This document shows, one piece after another, positions 32,585 through 43,962 of a DNA stretch of 64,000 nt; within the stretch, counting starts at the first letter, position 1; each line of letters opens with the position of its first letter. The DNA is from Closterium sp. Naga37s-1 (Eukaryota; Streptophyta; Zygnematophyceae; Desmidiales; Closteriaceae): assembly GCA_947471745.1 (NCBI GenBank), contig CANJKZ010000068.1, positions 1,779,001 through 1,843,000 on the forward strand, given 5' to 3'. The position numbers and the translations under genes are program-made. The notes beneath the pieces are model-generated. The model was not told where the DNA came from, made no database searches, and worked only from the letters and a program-made list of their open reading frames with translations.

Positions 32585-32958
32585 TGTGAGAGTACGACGG
32601 CTTATGCCAGCTATGCTTGCTTGCCTATACTTTATTATGCTATTTCTAGCATAGGATAATTATATGCATGCATGAATTGCTTGATTTCCTAGGCTATGTG
32701 CTTTCCTATATTTTATTATAGTTATAGCACCGAGCTAGGTTGCGTGCACCGAATTCTGGCTTTTCGGTTGCCACCGAATTGCCTTCTACCGAATTCGGGG
32801 AAGGATCTGTTCAGGACGCTTCGCGACCCGCGGAACCTTCGCGTAACATCTGGTTACTAGACCTTGTGTCGAGCCTATATATAGCCTCGCGTTGTACCCA
32901 GGTGATCATTCAATTCAATTCAAACTCTCTTTTCCGAGCTCGATCCTAGATCCTCACA
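32585..32958 (+). repeat. 5' LTR of the nested gypsy element
   Basis: The 374-base LTR begins TGTGAGAG and ends CCTCACA, so its ends are inverted. A TATA-like CTATATATAG at about 32872 fits the retroelement promoter. The primer site follows two bases after the LTR. Confidence 0.8.
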
Positions 32959-33388
32959 CTTGGTATCAGAGCCTGTTTAGACGCGAAGTTTTTCGACCGC
33001 TAAAACCTAGCTTTTAAAACCGCGGGGGCGACGACGGAAAGCGCCGATTTCGGGTACGTAAACCAGTTCCGCGCTATTTTCTAACGTCCCCCTCGAACCA
33101 GTTTTCGAACACTCCTCAGATCTAGTGGCGAAAAAGTTGGAATTTCGACCGTCGGATCGATTCGAATCTCAACGGCCCTGAGAATTTTGCCCAAAAAGGT
33201 TGGAATTTGGAGCGTCGGATTGAATTTCTTCTCAACGGCCGAGATCGGACGCGAATTTCACTTAAGGGAGAATTACGCGACCTACAGAATCAGCGCTCGT
33301 CATTTCTACAGTCAATTTGACTCACAGTAAGATGACCAGCGCCTAAAATTCATTTTTTTTCGTCGCAAATCTTCCTGTAAATCGCCAA

Positions 33389-36300
33389 ATGGAGGAAAAT
33401 TGTGATAATTCCGTACGAAAAAATACGGAGTTACACACCGGCTTGGACCAAACGCGAGCGGCACTCCAGCGAATAGAGGAGCTTCTCGCGAACCAGTCGG
33501 CAGCCGCCACGGCAGCAGCGAACGTAGCAGCGAATGCAGCAGCGACGCCAGCAGTAGCAGCAGCGACACCAACACTTCACCCAGCAGCAGCGGCAGCAGC
33601 TACAGTGAATCTTGAGGCGGCACGTCCGAGGCTACCGGAGACGTTCAATCCAAATGCGAGAGACACCGACGTCCGTCGATTCATTGCGACCCTCGAAATT
33701 TACTTCGAGGCCGTTGGCTGTACGACCCCGACACACGATGCAATGCGGATTCGGCTCGCAGCGACACTGTTACGAGGCCCAGCGCTCGAGTGGATTTACA
33801 ACAGCAATAAGATCCGAGGCGAGGGGTCATGGACGTAGTTTCGGGAAGCTTTAATTCAACGTTTCGAACCAATCAACTCCAGCTACATGGCGCGGCAGCA
33901 GATTCATCGGCATAAACAGTTCGGCAGTGTAACACAGTACACGCAGCAGATGGAGAGCCTCTTCAACCGAATTACCGACCTGATCGAAGGGGAAAAAATC
34001 CAAGCGTATACTGAGGGGCTAAAGATGGAAGTCCGCCAACAGGTGATTGCCACGAACTACAACAACTACCGCAACATAGTGTGTGCAGCAGAGAGATTCG
34101 ATGCGTTGACTCGAGGCGAACCCGAGACACGACGCCACGTGCCGACCAGATCATTCGACACGAAGCGATCGGCACCACCCACGACCGCCGACCCGATGGA
34201 TATCGACAAGATCGACGCGAAGCAGCGGCCGACAAAATATGAGAAGTGCGAATTTTGCGGCGCAGCAGGACATCGACTCTTGGCGTGTTGGAAAATGAAG
34301 AAGGCATGAGCGGAGCTGCAGGGCAACAACAGTGCGACATCTATGATGGCGAAAACAAGACTCTGCACCGACCGGGAAACTCCAGCCGAACAACCCCGAG
34401 AGTAAGAATATTCCCTCTCGAGGTTTTCAAGCCTTTAAAATTTCAGGGGAGATTTCAAGGCCAAGAAAAAGCCTTCAGACATTATTCAGGTACCTGAGAA
34501 GTTGGGCAAACCACTCCGTAGCGTTGAAAAGGGTCGTGCGTTCCAAGGAGTTAATATTCTCTCCCCGCACCATGGTGTTAAGGCTCCCCATTGCCCACAG
34601 GAGAAGCCTACACAGCTGCAAAGGCTTAAGGGAAGGTTCCAGGCCAAGACGAAGCTGAATCGGCCTCGGATAAATCCTTCCAACCCTACTCAGTTGGAAA
34701 CTAATATGGAGTCAGCAGCTTCGAGCGCAGGACCGAGGGATGATCTATTCGACGTACCCTACGATCCTATAAGCGAGACCATCTACGGTTACTCGGAGCA
34801 GCAACAACCACTACTACTCGAGGTGATCTGCAACGGGCGACGCCTCTAGGCACTGGTGGACAGCGGTGCGTCTCACTCGGTGTGCGACCGCGGGACGTTG
34901 GAGAAAATTGGAGAATCTTCGGAGGAGACCAAGTTCATGGCAACGATGGTGGACGGTACGAAACTTCCCATCCACGGCGAAGCTTCACTGCAGCTGCACA
35001 TAGGGGCGCTGAGGTGGAAGCCGACGTTGCCGATCACGAACATCAAGGGTTTAGATTTCATCTTGGGGCGAGATTTCCTGAAGCGGTTCAACCCCGAGAT
35101 CGACTGGGTCAACAGGAAGGCGCGCATCTTCAACAACGGGAAACGAGTGGAGCTGCGAAGCTGGACGGATACAGGGACCATTCCTGAAACGACACTGGCA
35201 CGGTTCGAACGGACAGTGAACAAGAGTAACACGGGTTACTTAGCACTGATTATGGCAGCAGCAGAGGAGGAGAAGCTGAGTACGGAACTACCTGCAGCAG
35301 TGAAGGAGGTCTTGGAGCAGTACAAGGATATAATGCCCGACGACCTACCCGCAGGCGTACCTCCAGCACGCACCCACGAGCATGAGATCATGGAGGAACC
35401 AGGTGCGAAACCCGTCTCACGTGCACCATACCGATTGAGTCCGACCGAACTGACAGACATGAAGAAACAGATAGAGTATCTACTGGACAGACAACTGATC
35501 CGCCCATCCACCTCTCCCTACGGTGCACCAGTCCTCTTCACTCCAAAACCAGACGGCACTTTACGGATGTGCATCGACTACCGCGCACTGAACAAACAGA
35601 CAGTAAAAAACAAATACCCCATACCGCGCATCGACGACCTTCTGGATCAACTGCGTGGTGCAACAGTCTTTTCGAAGCTGGACCTACGGTCGGGTTACTG
35701 GTAGATCAAGATGGCGGACAACTCGATCCACAAGACGGCGTTCTGTACCAGATACGGCTCCTACGAATACTTGGTGATGCCGTTCGAACTCTGCAACGCA
35801 CCAGCGACGTTCCAGGTGGAAATGAACCATATCTTACGACCCCTGCTGGACGAGTGCGTGGTGGTGTACCTGGACGACATTCTTATCTACTCCAAGAATA
35901 TGAAGGAGCACGTGGAGCATCTGCGGAAGGTCTTCGAGATCCTGCGGAAGAACAAGTTCTATGTGAAGCTGTCGAAGAGCGACTTTGCCCTGAAGAAGGT
36001 GCAGTTTCTCGGGCACATGGTGAGTGCCGAGGGCGTACACGTGGACCCGCGGAAAATCGAAGCCGTTAAGAAGTGGAAAGTACCGGAGAACATGAAGGAG
36101 TTGCAGCAGTTCCTAGGCTTCGCCAACTACTACAACAGGTTTGTGCTGCAGTACGCTAAGATAGCAGCGCCACTGACCGACCTACTGAAAAAGGATACGC
36201 CTTCAAATGGGATACTCCTCATCAGCAAGCCATGGAGAAGCTACAGACAGCACTGACTACAGCGCCAGTACTCATCCTACCGGACCCAGACAAGGACTAC

Positions 36301-38095
36301 GTGGTGGAAGCAGACGCTAGTGACCAAGCAGTCGGAGCAGTACTGATGCAGGATCACGGACGCGGTTTGCAGCCCATCGCCTACCTTAGTAAGAAGCTAC
36401 ACGGAGCAGAACTAAATTACCCCATCCATGACAAGGAAGCCTTAGCGATAGTCATAGCCTTCAAGGCGTGGAGGTGTTACCTAGAGGGAGCCAAGACTAC
36501 AGTATACACTGACCACTGCAGTCTCAAATACCTGAAGTCGCAGCCGACGCTCTCTCGACGACAGGTGCGGTGGGTGGACTTCCTGGAAACTCACTTCCAC
36601 CACGACATCGTCTACAAGCCCGGGCTACACAACAAGGCAGACGCGTTGAGCCGCCCCGGTCATGTAGCAGGCATCCAGCTCGATGGGATGAACCCTCTGC
36701 TCAAGGGTCTATTCCAACATGGGTACTCCGTGGACGCAGAGATCGCTACAGCACAGACTAAGAAGCTGTTACAGTGGGAGAAAGACTTAGCTGTAAGGAA
36801 GGGTTCAGGAAAGATTTGGGTACCGAATTACGCCCCGCTACAGCAGATCCTATTGGAGGAGTTTCACAACGTACCATACGCGGGACATTTCGGGAGCGAC
36901 AAGACGTTAGCAGGGATAGCGAAGTATTACTATTGGCTCGGGATGGCAGCAGACGTGCAGCAGTTCGTCACCTCTTGCGACACGTGCCAGCGGATGAAGA
37001 GTAGCAAGCAGAAAAAAGCAGGGTTACTTCAGCCTCTACCCGTACCGGAGCAGCCATGGCAGGTCGTTAGCCTCGACTTCATCACAGGACTTCCTTCGAC
37101 CTCACGGGGACATGATTCCATCCTCGTGGTGATTGATAAGTTCTCCAAAATGGGTCACTTCATACCGACCAACGCCACAGCTACAGCTGAAGCAACTGCT
37201 CGCCTCTTCTTCGACCGCATCATCACCATCCACGGCATCCCCGCTACACTCATCTCAGACAGAGACCCCAAATTCACGAGTAAGTTCTGGAAGGAGCTCA
37301 TGGGATTATTGGGGACTAAACTTGCGATGTCTTCAGCATACCACCTACAGACTGACGGACAGACTGAGCGACCCAATCAGGTGGTTGAACAGTTACTGCG
37401 CACAGCTTGCAAAGACGACGTCAACCACTGGGACACACAGTTACCGACCCAAGAGTTCGCTTACAACAACGCGTCACATGCGGCCACAGGGAAAACTCCT
37501 TTCTTCCTGTGTTACGGACGGGAACCACTTACCCCACAGCAGCCAACCACACCGGCACACGTCCAAGCCGCACATGACTTCGTCACCACCATGCAGCAGC
37601 TATGGGAGAAGACTCAGCGACGTCTCACCACGATGCAGAATTCCCAGAAGCAGTATGCCGATCGTCAGCGACGAGATCACTCTGTAGCAGTCGAAGATCA
37701 AGTGCTTCCTGACACGTGCAACTTGAACCTGTCTCACCTCCCATCCAAACTCTGGCCTCGCTTCTGTGGTCCTTTTCTTGTTGAGGCACAGGTGACACCA
37801 GTTACATTCCGCTTGCGCTTACCAGATACGTGGAAGCTTCACAACGCTTTCCATGTTCAGCTACTGAAGCCCTACAAGGACCCCAACCAACAGTTCCAGT
37901 GACGCCAGCTACCGCCACCACCACCTGTTCTCATACAGGATGAACCAGAGTACGAAGTGGAGCGCGTTCTCACTCATCGGCGCCGCGGCGGCAAGACCCT
38001 CGAGTTCCTGATACGCTGGAAGGGATACGACCCTACTGAGGACAATTGGTTAGCAGAAGCTGATATGGGCAACGCACACCGTGCTCTCTAGGACT
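33389..38095 (+). pseudogene. gag-pol-chromodomain coding region of the nested gypsy element
   Basis: The order gag, protease, RT, RNase H, integrase, chromodomain is typical of Ty3/gypsy. gag begins MEENCDNSVRKN with an Ala-rich stretch and a retrotransposon gag domain (RLPETFNPNARDTDVRRF). The integrase part (36232-37902) is the longest continuous frame. It is a fossil with several breaks. Confidence 0.85.
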
Positions 38096-39099
38096 ATCTT
38101 GTCAAGCAGGGTGTATCTCACGCCACCCAGCTTTGAGGGGGGCTAGGGGCAGACGCAGCGCCGACCGACTCGGTGCCAACGAGGTCGACGGTAGTAGCAG
38201 AGGCAACAGAGGGCAAAAGGGGGGAGGGGGAGCACCCCTCAAAGAAGGGGGCACGAGGGTCACCACGAGAGGCTCCTACAGCGACTATACTCTTCTCAGC
38301 TGCCAGGAGGCGCTCCTCGAGGAGGTCAACGGTGAGTGTGGTGGGGCAAACAGAGAGGAAGTGGTCCCTGACCGAGCAAAGGGAGTCAGGGAGCCGGGTG
38401 ACTAGGTAGTAGAGGGTGATGTACATGGGGGGGGGGGGGTTCTTGGTGCAGAACTCAGCAGGAAGCGCAGCGCGGTAGCGGGTGTCACTAGTGCGGAGGT
38501 GCGTAATGAGGTCAGCGACTGTGGGAAAGGCGGCGAGTTCAGGGAACAGGTACGGCAGCATGAGGCGACTAAGGGCAGCAGTGGCAGGGGAAGAGTAGCG
38601 TGCAACTAGAGCGTCGTACAAGGTCTTAGCACTCTTGTACTGACTAAAGTGCGCACGCTCAGTGGACGGCAAGTGACTACGCACAGCAAGACGGGCAGCA
38701 GCATCGCGTGTGGCCCACTGTGAGCAAACGGTACTGTCAGTATCAGCAGCAGGGGCAGCAGAGGTGCCAGACGTGAGATCGAACAGTGAGAGACCATCTT
38801 TCCTATCGCACTGCAGGAAAAGCTGCACATCATCGACCCAGACCTCAAAGTCGACAGCCCGACCCTCAGCATCAAAGGTGAGCACATTGGGGGTAGCCAT
38901 GACAGCAGCAGCAGCAGCAGGAGGGGCGCGGCTCGGCGGTGCTCTTACCAGGGGCGGGTGGGTAGAGGTCCGCAAGCGGTGGGGCAGGGCCGAGGTGCGC
39001 CGGCAGGAATAGGGCCGCGACAGGGCGGAAGAGGAGGGCCGCGCCTCGGCTGCAGGGTGGGGCCGGGACGGCGGCTGCTGCTGTCACGGCAGTGGCAGC

Positions 39100-39530
39100 G
39101 GCGGTTGTCTCAGCAGGAGCGGCGGCGGCTGTCACGGCAGCAGCGGCGGCGGCGACCGGCCGTGGAGGAAGCAGCAGCGGCAGCAGGCGCGACGGCAGCT
39201 GCTGCTGGGGCGGCGACGACGGGGCGGCAGGGCCGTGAAGAGCCGGGGAGGGGCCGCGAAGGGGCCGCGAAGAGCCGCGAAGGGGCCGCGGAGGGGTCGT
39301 GAAGGAGCCGCGAAGGGCCGCGGAGGGGCCGCGAAGGGGCCGCGAAGGGCGCGAAGGGGCCGAGAAGGGGCCGCGAGGGGCCGCGAAGGGGCCGCGAGGG
39401 GCCGCGAGGGGCCGCGAAGGGCCGTGAGAGGGGCCACGAAGGGCCGCGAAGGGGCCGCGAAGGGCCGCGAAGGGGCCGCGAAGGGCCGTGAGAGGGGCCG
39501 CGAAGGGGCCTTAAGGGGCGCGACGGGCCG
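39100..39530. repeat. GC-rich repeats in the leader of copia element 2
   Basis: Units like GGGGCCGCGAAGGGCCGCGA recur with variable spacing of about 11 to 23 bases between gag and the 5' LTR. The element 1 leader has a similar GC-rich array of other sequence, so such leaders evolve fast within the family. Confidence 0.8.
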
Positions 39531-39656
39531 CTAAGGGCAGGCGCACGGGGCGCGACTTGGGCAGGCGCGAAGCGCGCTCCGGGCAGGTAAGGAAAAAAAT
39601 TCGTTTTAGTGGTGGGCCCTAGGAAACGTTCCCACTAGGGAACCTGCTCTAAACCA

Positions 39657-39781
39657 TGTGAAATAACGAGGAATGGTTGAACTAGGAAAATGTGTGATAC
39701 AAATATGAAACCCTAGAAACCTGTACCCCTTAGTGTCTACCCCACTAGAGCCTACAAACACTATGTCATATATATCTGACA
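39657..39781 (-). repeat. 5' LTR of copia element 2
   Basis: This 125-base LTR is followed by the duplication GAGCA. It matches 27789-27913 with about three differences. Confidence 0.93.
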
Positions 39782-39786
39782 GAGCA

Positions 39787-41050
39787 CCACCACGAAAATG
39801 CATGCTTGAGTCTCCCATTCATGGACGTGATGTGCAGATCAGTTACTGCGTGTTCGTAAGGGTCGTGAGTCAACCACGCTGCCATGGCCGAGAAGCCTGC
39901 GCACGTTCGATGGAAATGTGCACCACATGCCAGATGCAATAATGGAGTGAGCTCATGTCATGTTCAAGTTCACAACGGAAGAGCGAGGCAGTCGCGCTTT
40001 GTTGCTTTGTTTGTTTGTTTCGGGGTGGATGAGATTCGTTTCCGGGCTAGCTGGTTGCGTAAATGACGCGCAGTCGCTCATGAGAAAATGACGTACGTAA
40101 ATTGAGCTGACCTGATATGAGAATGACGCGCCCTAAGGCCGGGTCCAGCAGGTTCGTCCTTCGTTCGTGATGTGCGGTTACTCTTGTTACGTACGGCCCA
40201 AAACGGTGAAGCTTCCTCTGTAGACCGTCTTGAACTGTCTTGCGCCACGACGGATGAACTGAAAACGAACGGGCTGGACCTGCCCTGGAATCTTTTTAAT
40301 TTCCTCACTCTGTAGTACACTTCGCCGCGTGCATCTCTGTTCACGGGCTAGACCCCGTTCTTCACCCGTTGCCGGTGTTCGCCACTGTCAGAGAATGTAA
40401 CGAAACAAGAATGGTATGAACCCTATTCAATTTCAAGACTCTCAATCCCTCAGCTGGAGCTTTGAGACCGCGCCCTTGTAAACCCTTACACTGCCGATTT
40501 CGTAGATTCAGGACGTGTCTCACTTCCGACGAGTCTGCGAGCCGGTCCGCTCTTGGAAATGTTGCACCCCAAAACCGTGGACTGGTCCGCCGGACCAGGT
40601 TGAGTCCGTACTGGCGAACCAGCTTCGAACTGGTCCGCTGATGAAATCTACAGTGGTGTGAAGGCGAGAACACTGCGTGTTTTTCCCAACACTAGGTTAC
40701 TATGACTCGTAAGGGCTTCATGTCATTGGGCAATCCGCCATCGCGCGCTGTCAAGTTTTGCGACACTTGTGGGGTGAGTTCGTTACAATTCGTGAAAGAC
40801 TGTTCAGGAGTCCGACGTGGACCAGCTCGCCGAACCAGTCAAGACTCCCCAGTACAGTCCTTTTCCGTCGTTGAAACACGCGGGTCCACGCTCCGGTCCA
40901 CGCTCGGGTCCGTGGTGGTTTGGTGGACTGGTCCACGTCGACCGCCTAGATCCAGTGTGGACCGAAGATTTTGAGACACCCTCTCAGATCCGAGTTCTCA
41001 TATTGTGTCCCTGACTTTCGGCCAAGCAAAGCAAAATCGCCAGTCTAGAC
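39787..41050. other. Region upstream of the second F-box/LRR gene; no gene recognised
   Basis: Part of this stretch next to 39787 may continue the DIRS-like element, but no domain is visible. Near 40830-40950 there are short repeats of GGTCCACGCTC. The promoter of the gene starting at 41051 should lie here; no TATA box is obvious. Confidence 0.35.
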
Positions 41051-42427
41051 ATGGCTGAGGCTTCGAATGGCGGAGCATCACCCCAGCAGCAGACCTTACA
41101 ATCCGATGGCGACCCTTTCTCTCCGTTCTCCGACAACCTGCTGGGCGCCGTGCTGCTGCGCGTGGCGTGCAACGGCGTCCGATTCGTCGCCCAGGATCGT
41201 CCTATTACCAGCGAAGAAGAGGCCGATGCGGAAAGGAAGATCGACGAGGCCCTCCTTGAGCCACTCCCCTCTGAGAGCGCCTGGCTTGCCGGCAATCCCG
41301 AGGCTTCCGGCGAGGCCGCTGAGGCTCGTTCTTCCTTCGTGAAGTGCGCCTCATCGCTGGTCTCGTTCCACCACGCGCTCGTCTGCAAGCGCTGGTTGCG
41401 CATCGCCCGCTTCGTGCATCCCGCCATCGTCGTTCCGCTCGACCGCTTCTTCTCCACGCGCGCCCTCGCATCCCTTCTCTGCGCGCCCCCAACTGCGGGG
41501 TTCCCCAACCTCCGCCACCTGCACCTCGCGCCGAACGCACTCGACACCGTCGATTCCGCGCGTGTGCGCGCCATCTGCGTCGGATCTGGGCCGTCCTTAA
41601 CGCATCTCACGCTGCAGCTACACGACGGCTGGCTGCACATGACGCGCGCGCGAAAGTACTCTTTTCGTGGGATCGCCGCGCAGGCGGCGGCGGTGGCGGA
41701 AGCGGCGCTAGCGGCGGGGGCCATCTCGGCGGCCGATGTCGCCGCCTTGTTCTGCTCTTGCACGCGTTTGGTCAGTCTCGACGTGACCTTTGGGAGAGGA
41801 ATTTCCGAGGTTCCCTCTTCCGTCAGTTGCCTGCACCAGCTGACGAAGCTCGGTATGTCCTTTGACGAAGATGTTACCTCGTTACCGGCGGAGATTGGCA
41901 GTTTGGTGCGACTGAAGCGGTTACGGATCCGGTCGACTTGCCTCGTGCTGCCCGATTCCTTTTGCGAGCTGCCTGCCTTGGAGCATGTCAGCTTGCGCGG
42001 CTGCGATTTTTCCCATTTGCCCAGCGACTTCGGGCAGCTCCGAAGCCTCAAGAGCCTCACTCTCAAACTTTTGATGCAACTCGTCGAGCTGCCCGCCTCC
42101 ATCTGCCTCCTCTCCGCTCTTACCAGCCTTACCATCGAGCACTACTTGCCCTCTCTGCCCGAAAACACAACCACAAGCCAACTGCCTCATCACCGCCTGC
42201 CATCCATGACTCGCCCTGCATCGGAGCCGATCATCGAGCCCGAAAAAATTCTGAGCCATCGGATTCGACACCCTACCGGAATCAGGAGGATTGAACTCCT
42301 CGTTCGCTGGAAGGGCCGCACGCCAACTGAGGATAGCTGGGTGCCCCTGGCCAACATCGAAAACCACCCTGCCCTGCAAGTGTACCTGAGGAGCCGTGGT
42401 TTCCGCGATATACGTGCATTCGCATAG
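41051..42427 (+). CDS. Chimeric open frame: F-box-like/LRR protein ending in a retroelement chromodomain
   Basis: This 458-residue frame is uninterrupted. Residues 1-372 belong to the host LRR gene. The last 86 residues come from the inserted gypsy fragment and form a chromodomain-like fold (EKILSHRIRHPTG ... LLVRWKGRTPTEDSWVPLANI), which in chromoviruses and HP1-type proteins reads histone marks. The join after LPEN is exact and in frame. If transcribed from the LRR promoter, it would give an LRR-chromodomain protein. No polyadenylation evidence is available, and a G-rich tract follows the stop. This may be a chance fusion or a nascent gene. Confidence 0.6.
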   Translation: MAEASNGGASPQQQTLQSDGDPFSPFSDNLLGAVLLRVACNGVRFVAQDRPITSEEEADAERKIDEALLEPLPSESAWLAGNPEASGEAAEARSSFVKCASSLVSFHHALVCKRWLRIARFVHPAIVVPLDRFFSTRALASLLCAPPTAGFPNLRHLHLAPNALDTVDSARVRAICVGSGPSLTHLTLQLHDGWLHMTRARKYSFRGIAAQAAAVAEAALAAGAISAADVAALFCSCTRLVSLDVTFGRGISEVPSSVSCLHQLTKLGMSFDEDVTSLPAEIGSLVRLKRLRIRSTCLVLPDSFCELPALEHVSLRGCDFSHLPSDFGQLRSLKSLTLKLLMQLVELPASICLLSALTSLTIEHYLPSLPENTTTSQLPHHRLPSMTRPASEPIIEPEKILSHRIRHPTGIRRIELLVRWKGRTPTEDSWVPLANIENHPALQVYLRSRGFRDIRAFA

Positions 42428-42468
42428 CGGAGGGAGCTTCTTGAGGAGGGGGGGGGGGGGGGGGGTAG

Positions 42469-42792
42469 TGTAAGGAATTTTCTCGACATTCCTTGACGCA
42501 TCCTGCAACATCGCGTACAGCAGCAGCCGTTGTTTGCCCGTTACTGCTAACGGGGCTTCGCCAACTTCGCGCGCACTGTTTCACCAAACCATGCACCGCT
42601 GGCCCGGCCGTATCGGCCTACGCTTCGGGACTAGCCCGAGCCTCGATGCCAGCGTAGCACTAGCTAGCTCGCACGCACCGCGTTACCGTTTGCATGTTCA
42701 CGTATAAATGTTCGCTCATGCCTTCGCTCACAGCTTGTACTCGTTTGACACTTGGTGCAATTCTCACTACCTCGATTCATTGCACCCGTAAC
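42469..42792 (+). repeat. Probable gypsy 3' LTR after the chromodomain tail
   Basis: A purine tract of 17 or more G (ending near 42465) precedes TGTAAGGAATTTTC, a typical LTR start. A TATA-like GTATAAATG lies at about 42700. The end at GTAACA (42792) is tentative. No mate LTR is seen. An A-rich stretch with ACACAAAATGCA repeats follows (about 42835-42955). Confidence 0.4.
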
Positions 42793-43071
42793 AGAGCCTC
42801 ATTTGAGCGCTTCATGAGAACAGTGAGCACGAAAATGAAAATACACAAACACAAAATGCAATTACAAATGAAAACAAAACACACAAAATGCAAGGACGAA
42901 TGCGCACAGAACACACACAAAATGCGCACACACAAAATGCAAAACTAAATGACATTTCTCACGCCACAAATTACCTTCAAACAAAACTCCCCATTTTCTT
43001 TTCCCGTCGGCGAATAGGCGGTAGGTTGCCGTGCAAACCATGTATTGCACTTGGCAAACCATACTGCAAGA

Positions 43072-43838
43072 TCGATCCTAGATCCCCACACTTGGTAATC
43101 AGAGCCTGTTTGCATGCGAAGTTTTTTGACCGCTAAAACCTAGCTTTTAAAGCTGCGGGGGCGACAACAGAAGAACCGATTTCGGGTACGTAATCCAGTT
43201 CCGCGTTTTTTTTTTAACGTCCCATTCGAACCGGTTTTCGAACACTCATCAGGTCCAGTGGCGAAAAAGTTGGAATTTCGACCGCCAGATCGATTTGAAT
43301 CTCAATGGCCTTGAGAATTTCGCCCAAAAAGGTTGGAATTTGGAGCTTCGGATCGAATTTCTTCTCAACGGCCAAGATCGGGCGCGACTTTCGACTAAGG
43401 GAGAATTACACGACCTACAAAATCAGCGCTCGTCGTGTCTATAGTCGATTCGACTCACTGTAAGTCGACCAGCGCTTGAAGTTTAATTATTTTCGTCGCG
43501 AATCTTCCTGTAAATCGCCAAATGGAGGAAAATGGTGATAATTCCGTACGAAAAAATATGGAGTTACACACCGATGTGGACCAGATGCGAGCGGCACTCC
43601 AGCGAATAGAGGAGCTTCTCGCAAACCAGTCGGCAGCCGCCACAGCAGCAGCGAACGTAGCAGCGAATGCAGCAGCGACGCCAGTAGCAGCAGCAGCGAC
43701 ACCAACACTTCACCCAGCAGCAGCGGCAGCGGCTACAGTGAATCCTGAGGCGGCACGTCCGAGGCTACCGGAGATGTTCAATCCGAATGCGAGAGACGCT
43801 GACGTCCGCCGATTCATTTCGACCCTCGAAATTTACTC
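43072..43838 (+). mobile_element. Gypsy fragment (LTR end, primer site, leader and start of gag)
   Basis: This segment is highly similar to 32941-33705 of the nested gypsy element: the LTR end, a primer site TGGTAATCAGAGCC, the leader, and gag beginning MEENGDNSVRKNMELH at 43522. It is a fragment of the same family. Confidence 0.85.
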
Positions 43839-43962
43839 TTCTCGGGGTCACCTCCGAGGGTCCTTGGGTGCCTGACCAAAGTCAGCCTCCATCCAAGGGT
43901 CCGATTTTGTCGAAAGAGAATTTCAATGGTGAAGAACTGCAGCAGCTGAAGCCCTATGTCAC

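Larger units (their letters stand above)
32585..38140 (+). mobile_element. Ty3/gypsy chromovirus-type retrotransposon nested in copia element 2
   Basis: It lies in the opposite orientation to its host element. One LTR (32585-32958) is seen, followed by TGGTATCAGAGCC, an initiator-Met primer site. Then come gag (33389-34309) with the knuckle CEFCGAAGHRLLAC, protease (VDSGASHS, about 34858), RT (about 35400-36240; YLDDILIYS), RNase H (about 36240-36650), integrase (about 36850-37890; zinc site HFGSDKT ... CDTCQRM and core DFITGLP, SDRDPKF, QTERPN) and a chromodomain (about 37945-38090; IRWKGYDPTEDNW). The chromodomain marks it as a chromovirus. A purine tract lies at the right end, but no second LTR is recognised. 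It is broken, with about six breaks. Confidence 0.9.
28106..38900 (-). pseudogene. gag-pol coding region of copia element 2 (interrupted)
   Basis: gag starts MATPNVLTFDAEG at 38900 and is close to that of element 1. After the nested gypsy element, the protease (LDSGAS), integrase (HHRLGHPS, DVWGPA, QQNGIAERR), a long Ala/Gly/Pro-rich hinge, RT (YVDDLVFA) and RNase H (DASWADD) follow in copia order. It is a fossil with several breaks. Plus-strand frames across it are shadows. Confidence 0.85.
27789..39781 (-). mobile_element. Ty1/copia retrotransposon, element 2, carrying a nested gypsy element
   Basis: Two 125-base LTRs (27789-27913 and 39657-39781) differ at about three positions by eye. 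They are flanked by the 5-base duplication GAGCA (27784-27788 and 39782-39786). The primer site on the minus strand at the right LTR reads TGGTTTAGAGCAGG. It belongs to the same family as element 1. Parts in element order: GC-rich leader (about 39600-38900), gag (38900-38140), the nested gypsy (32585-38140), protease (about 32500), integrase (about 32060-31480), RT (about 29540-28960) and RNase H (about 28800-28106). The coding region appears broken about three times besides the insertion. Confidence 0.93.
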
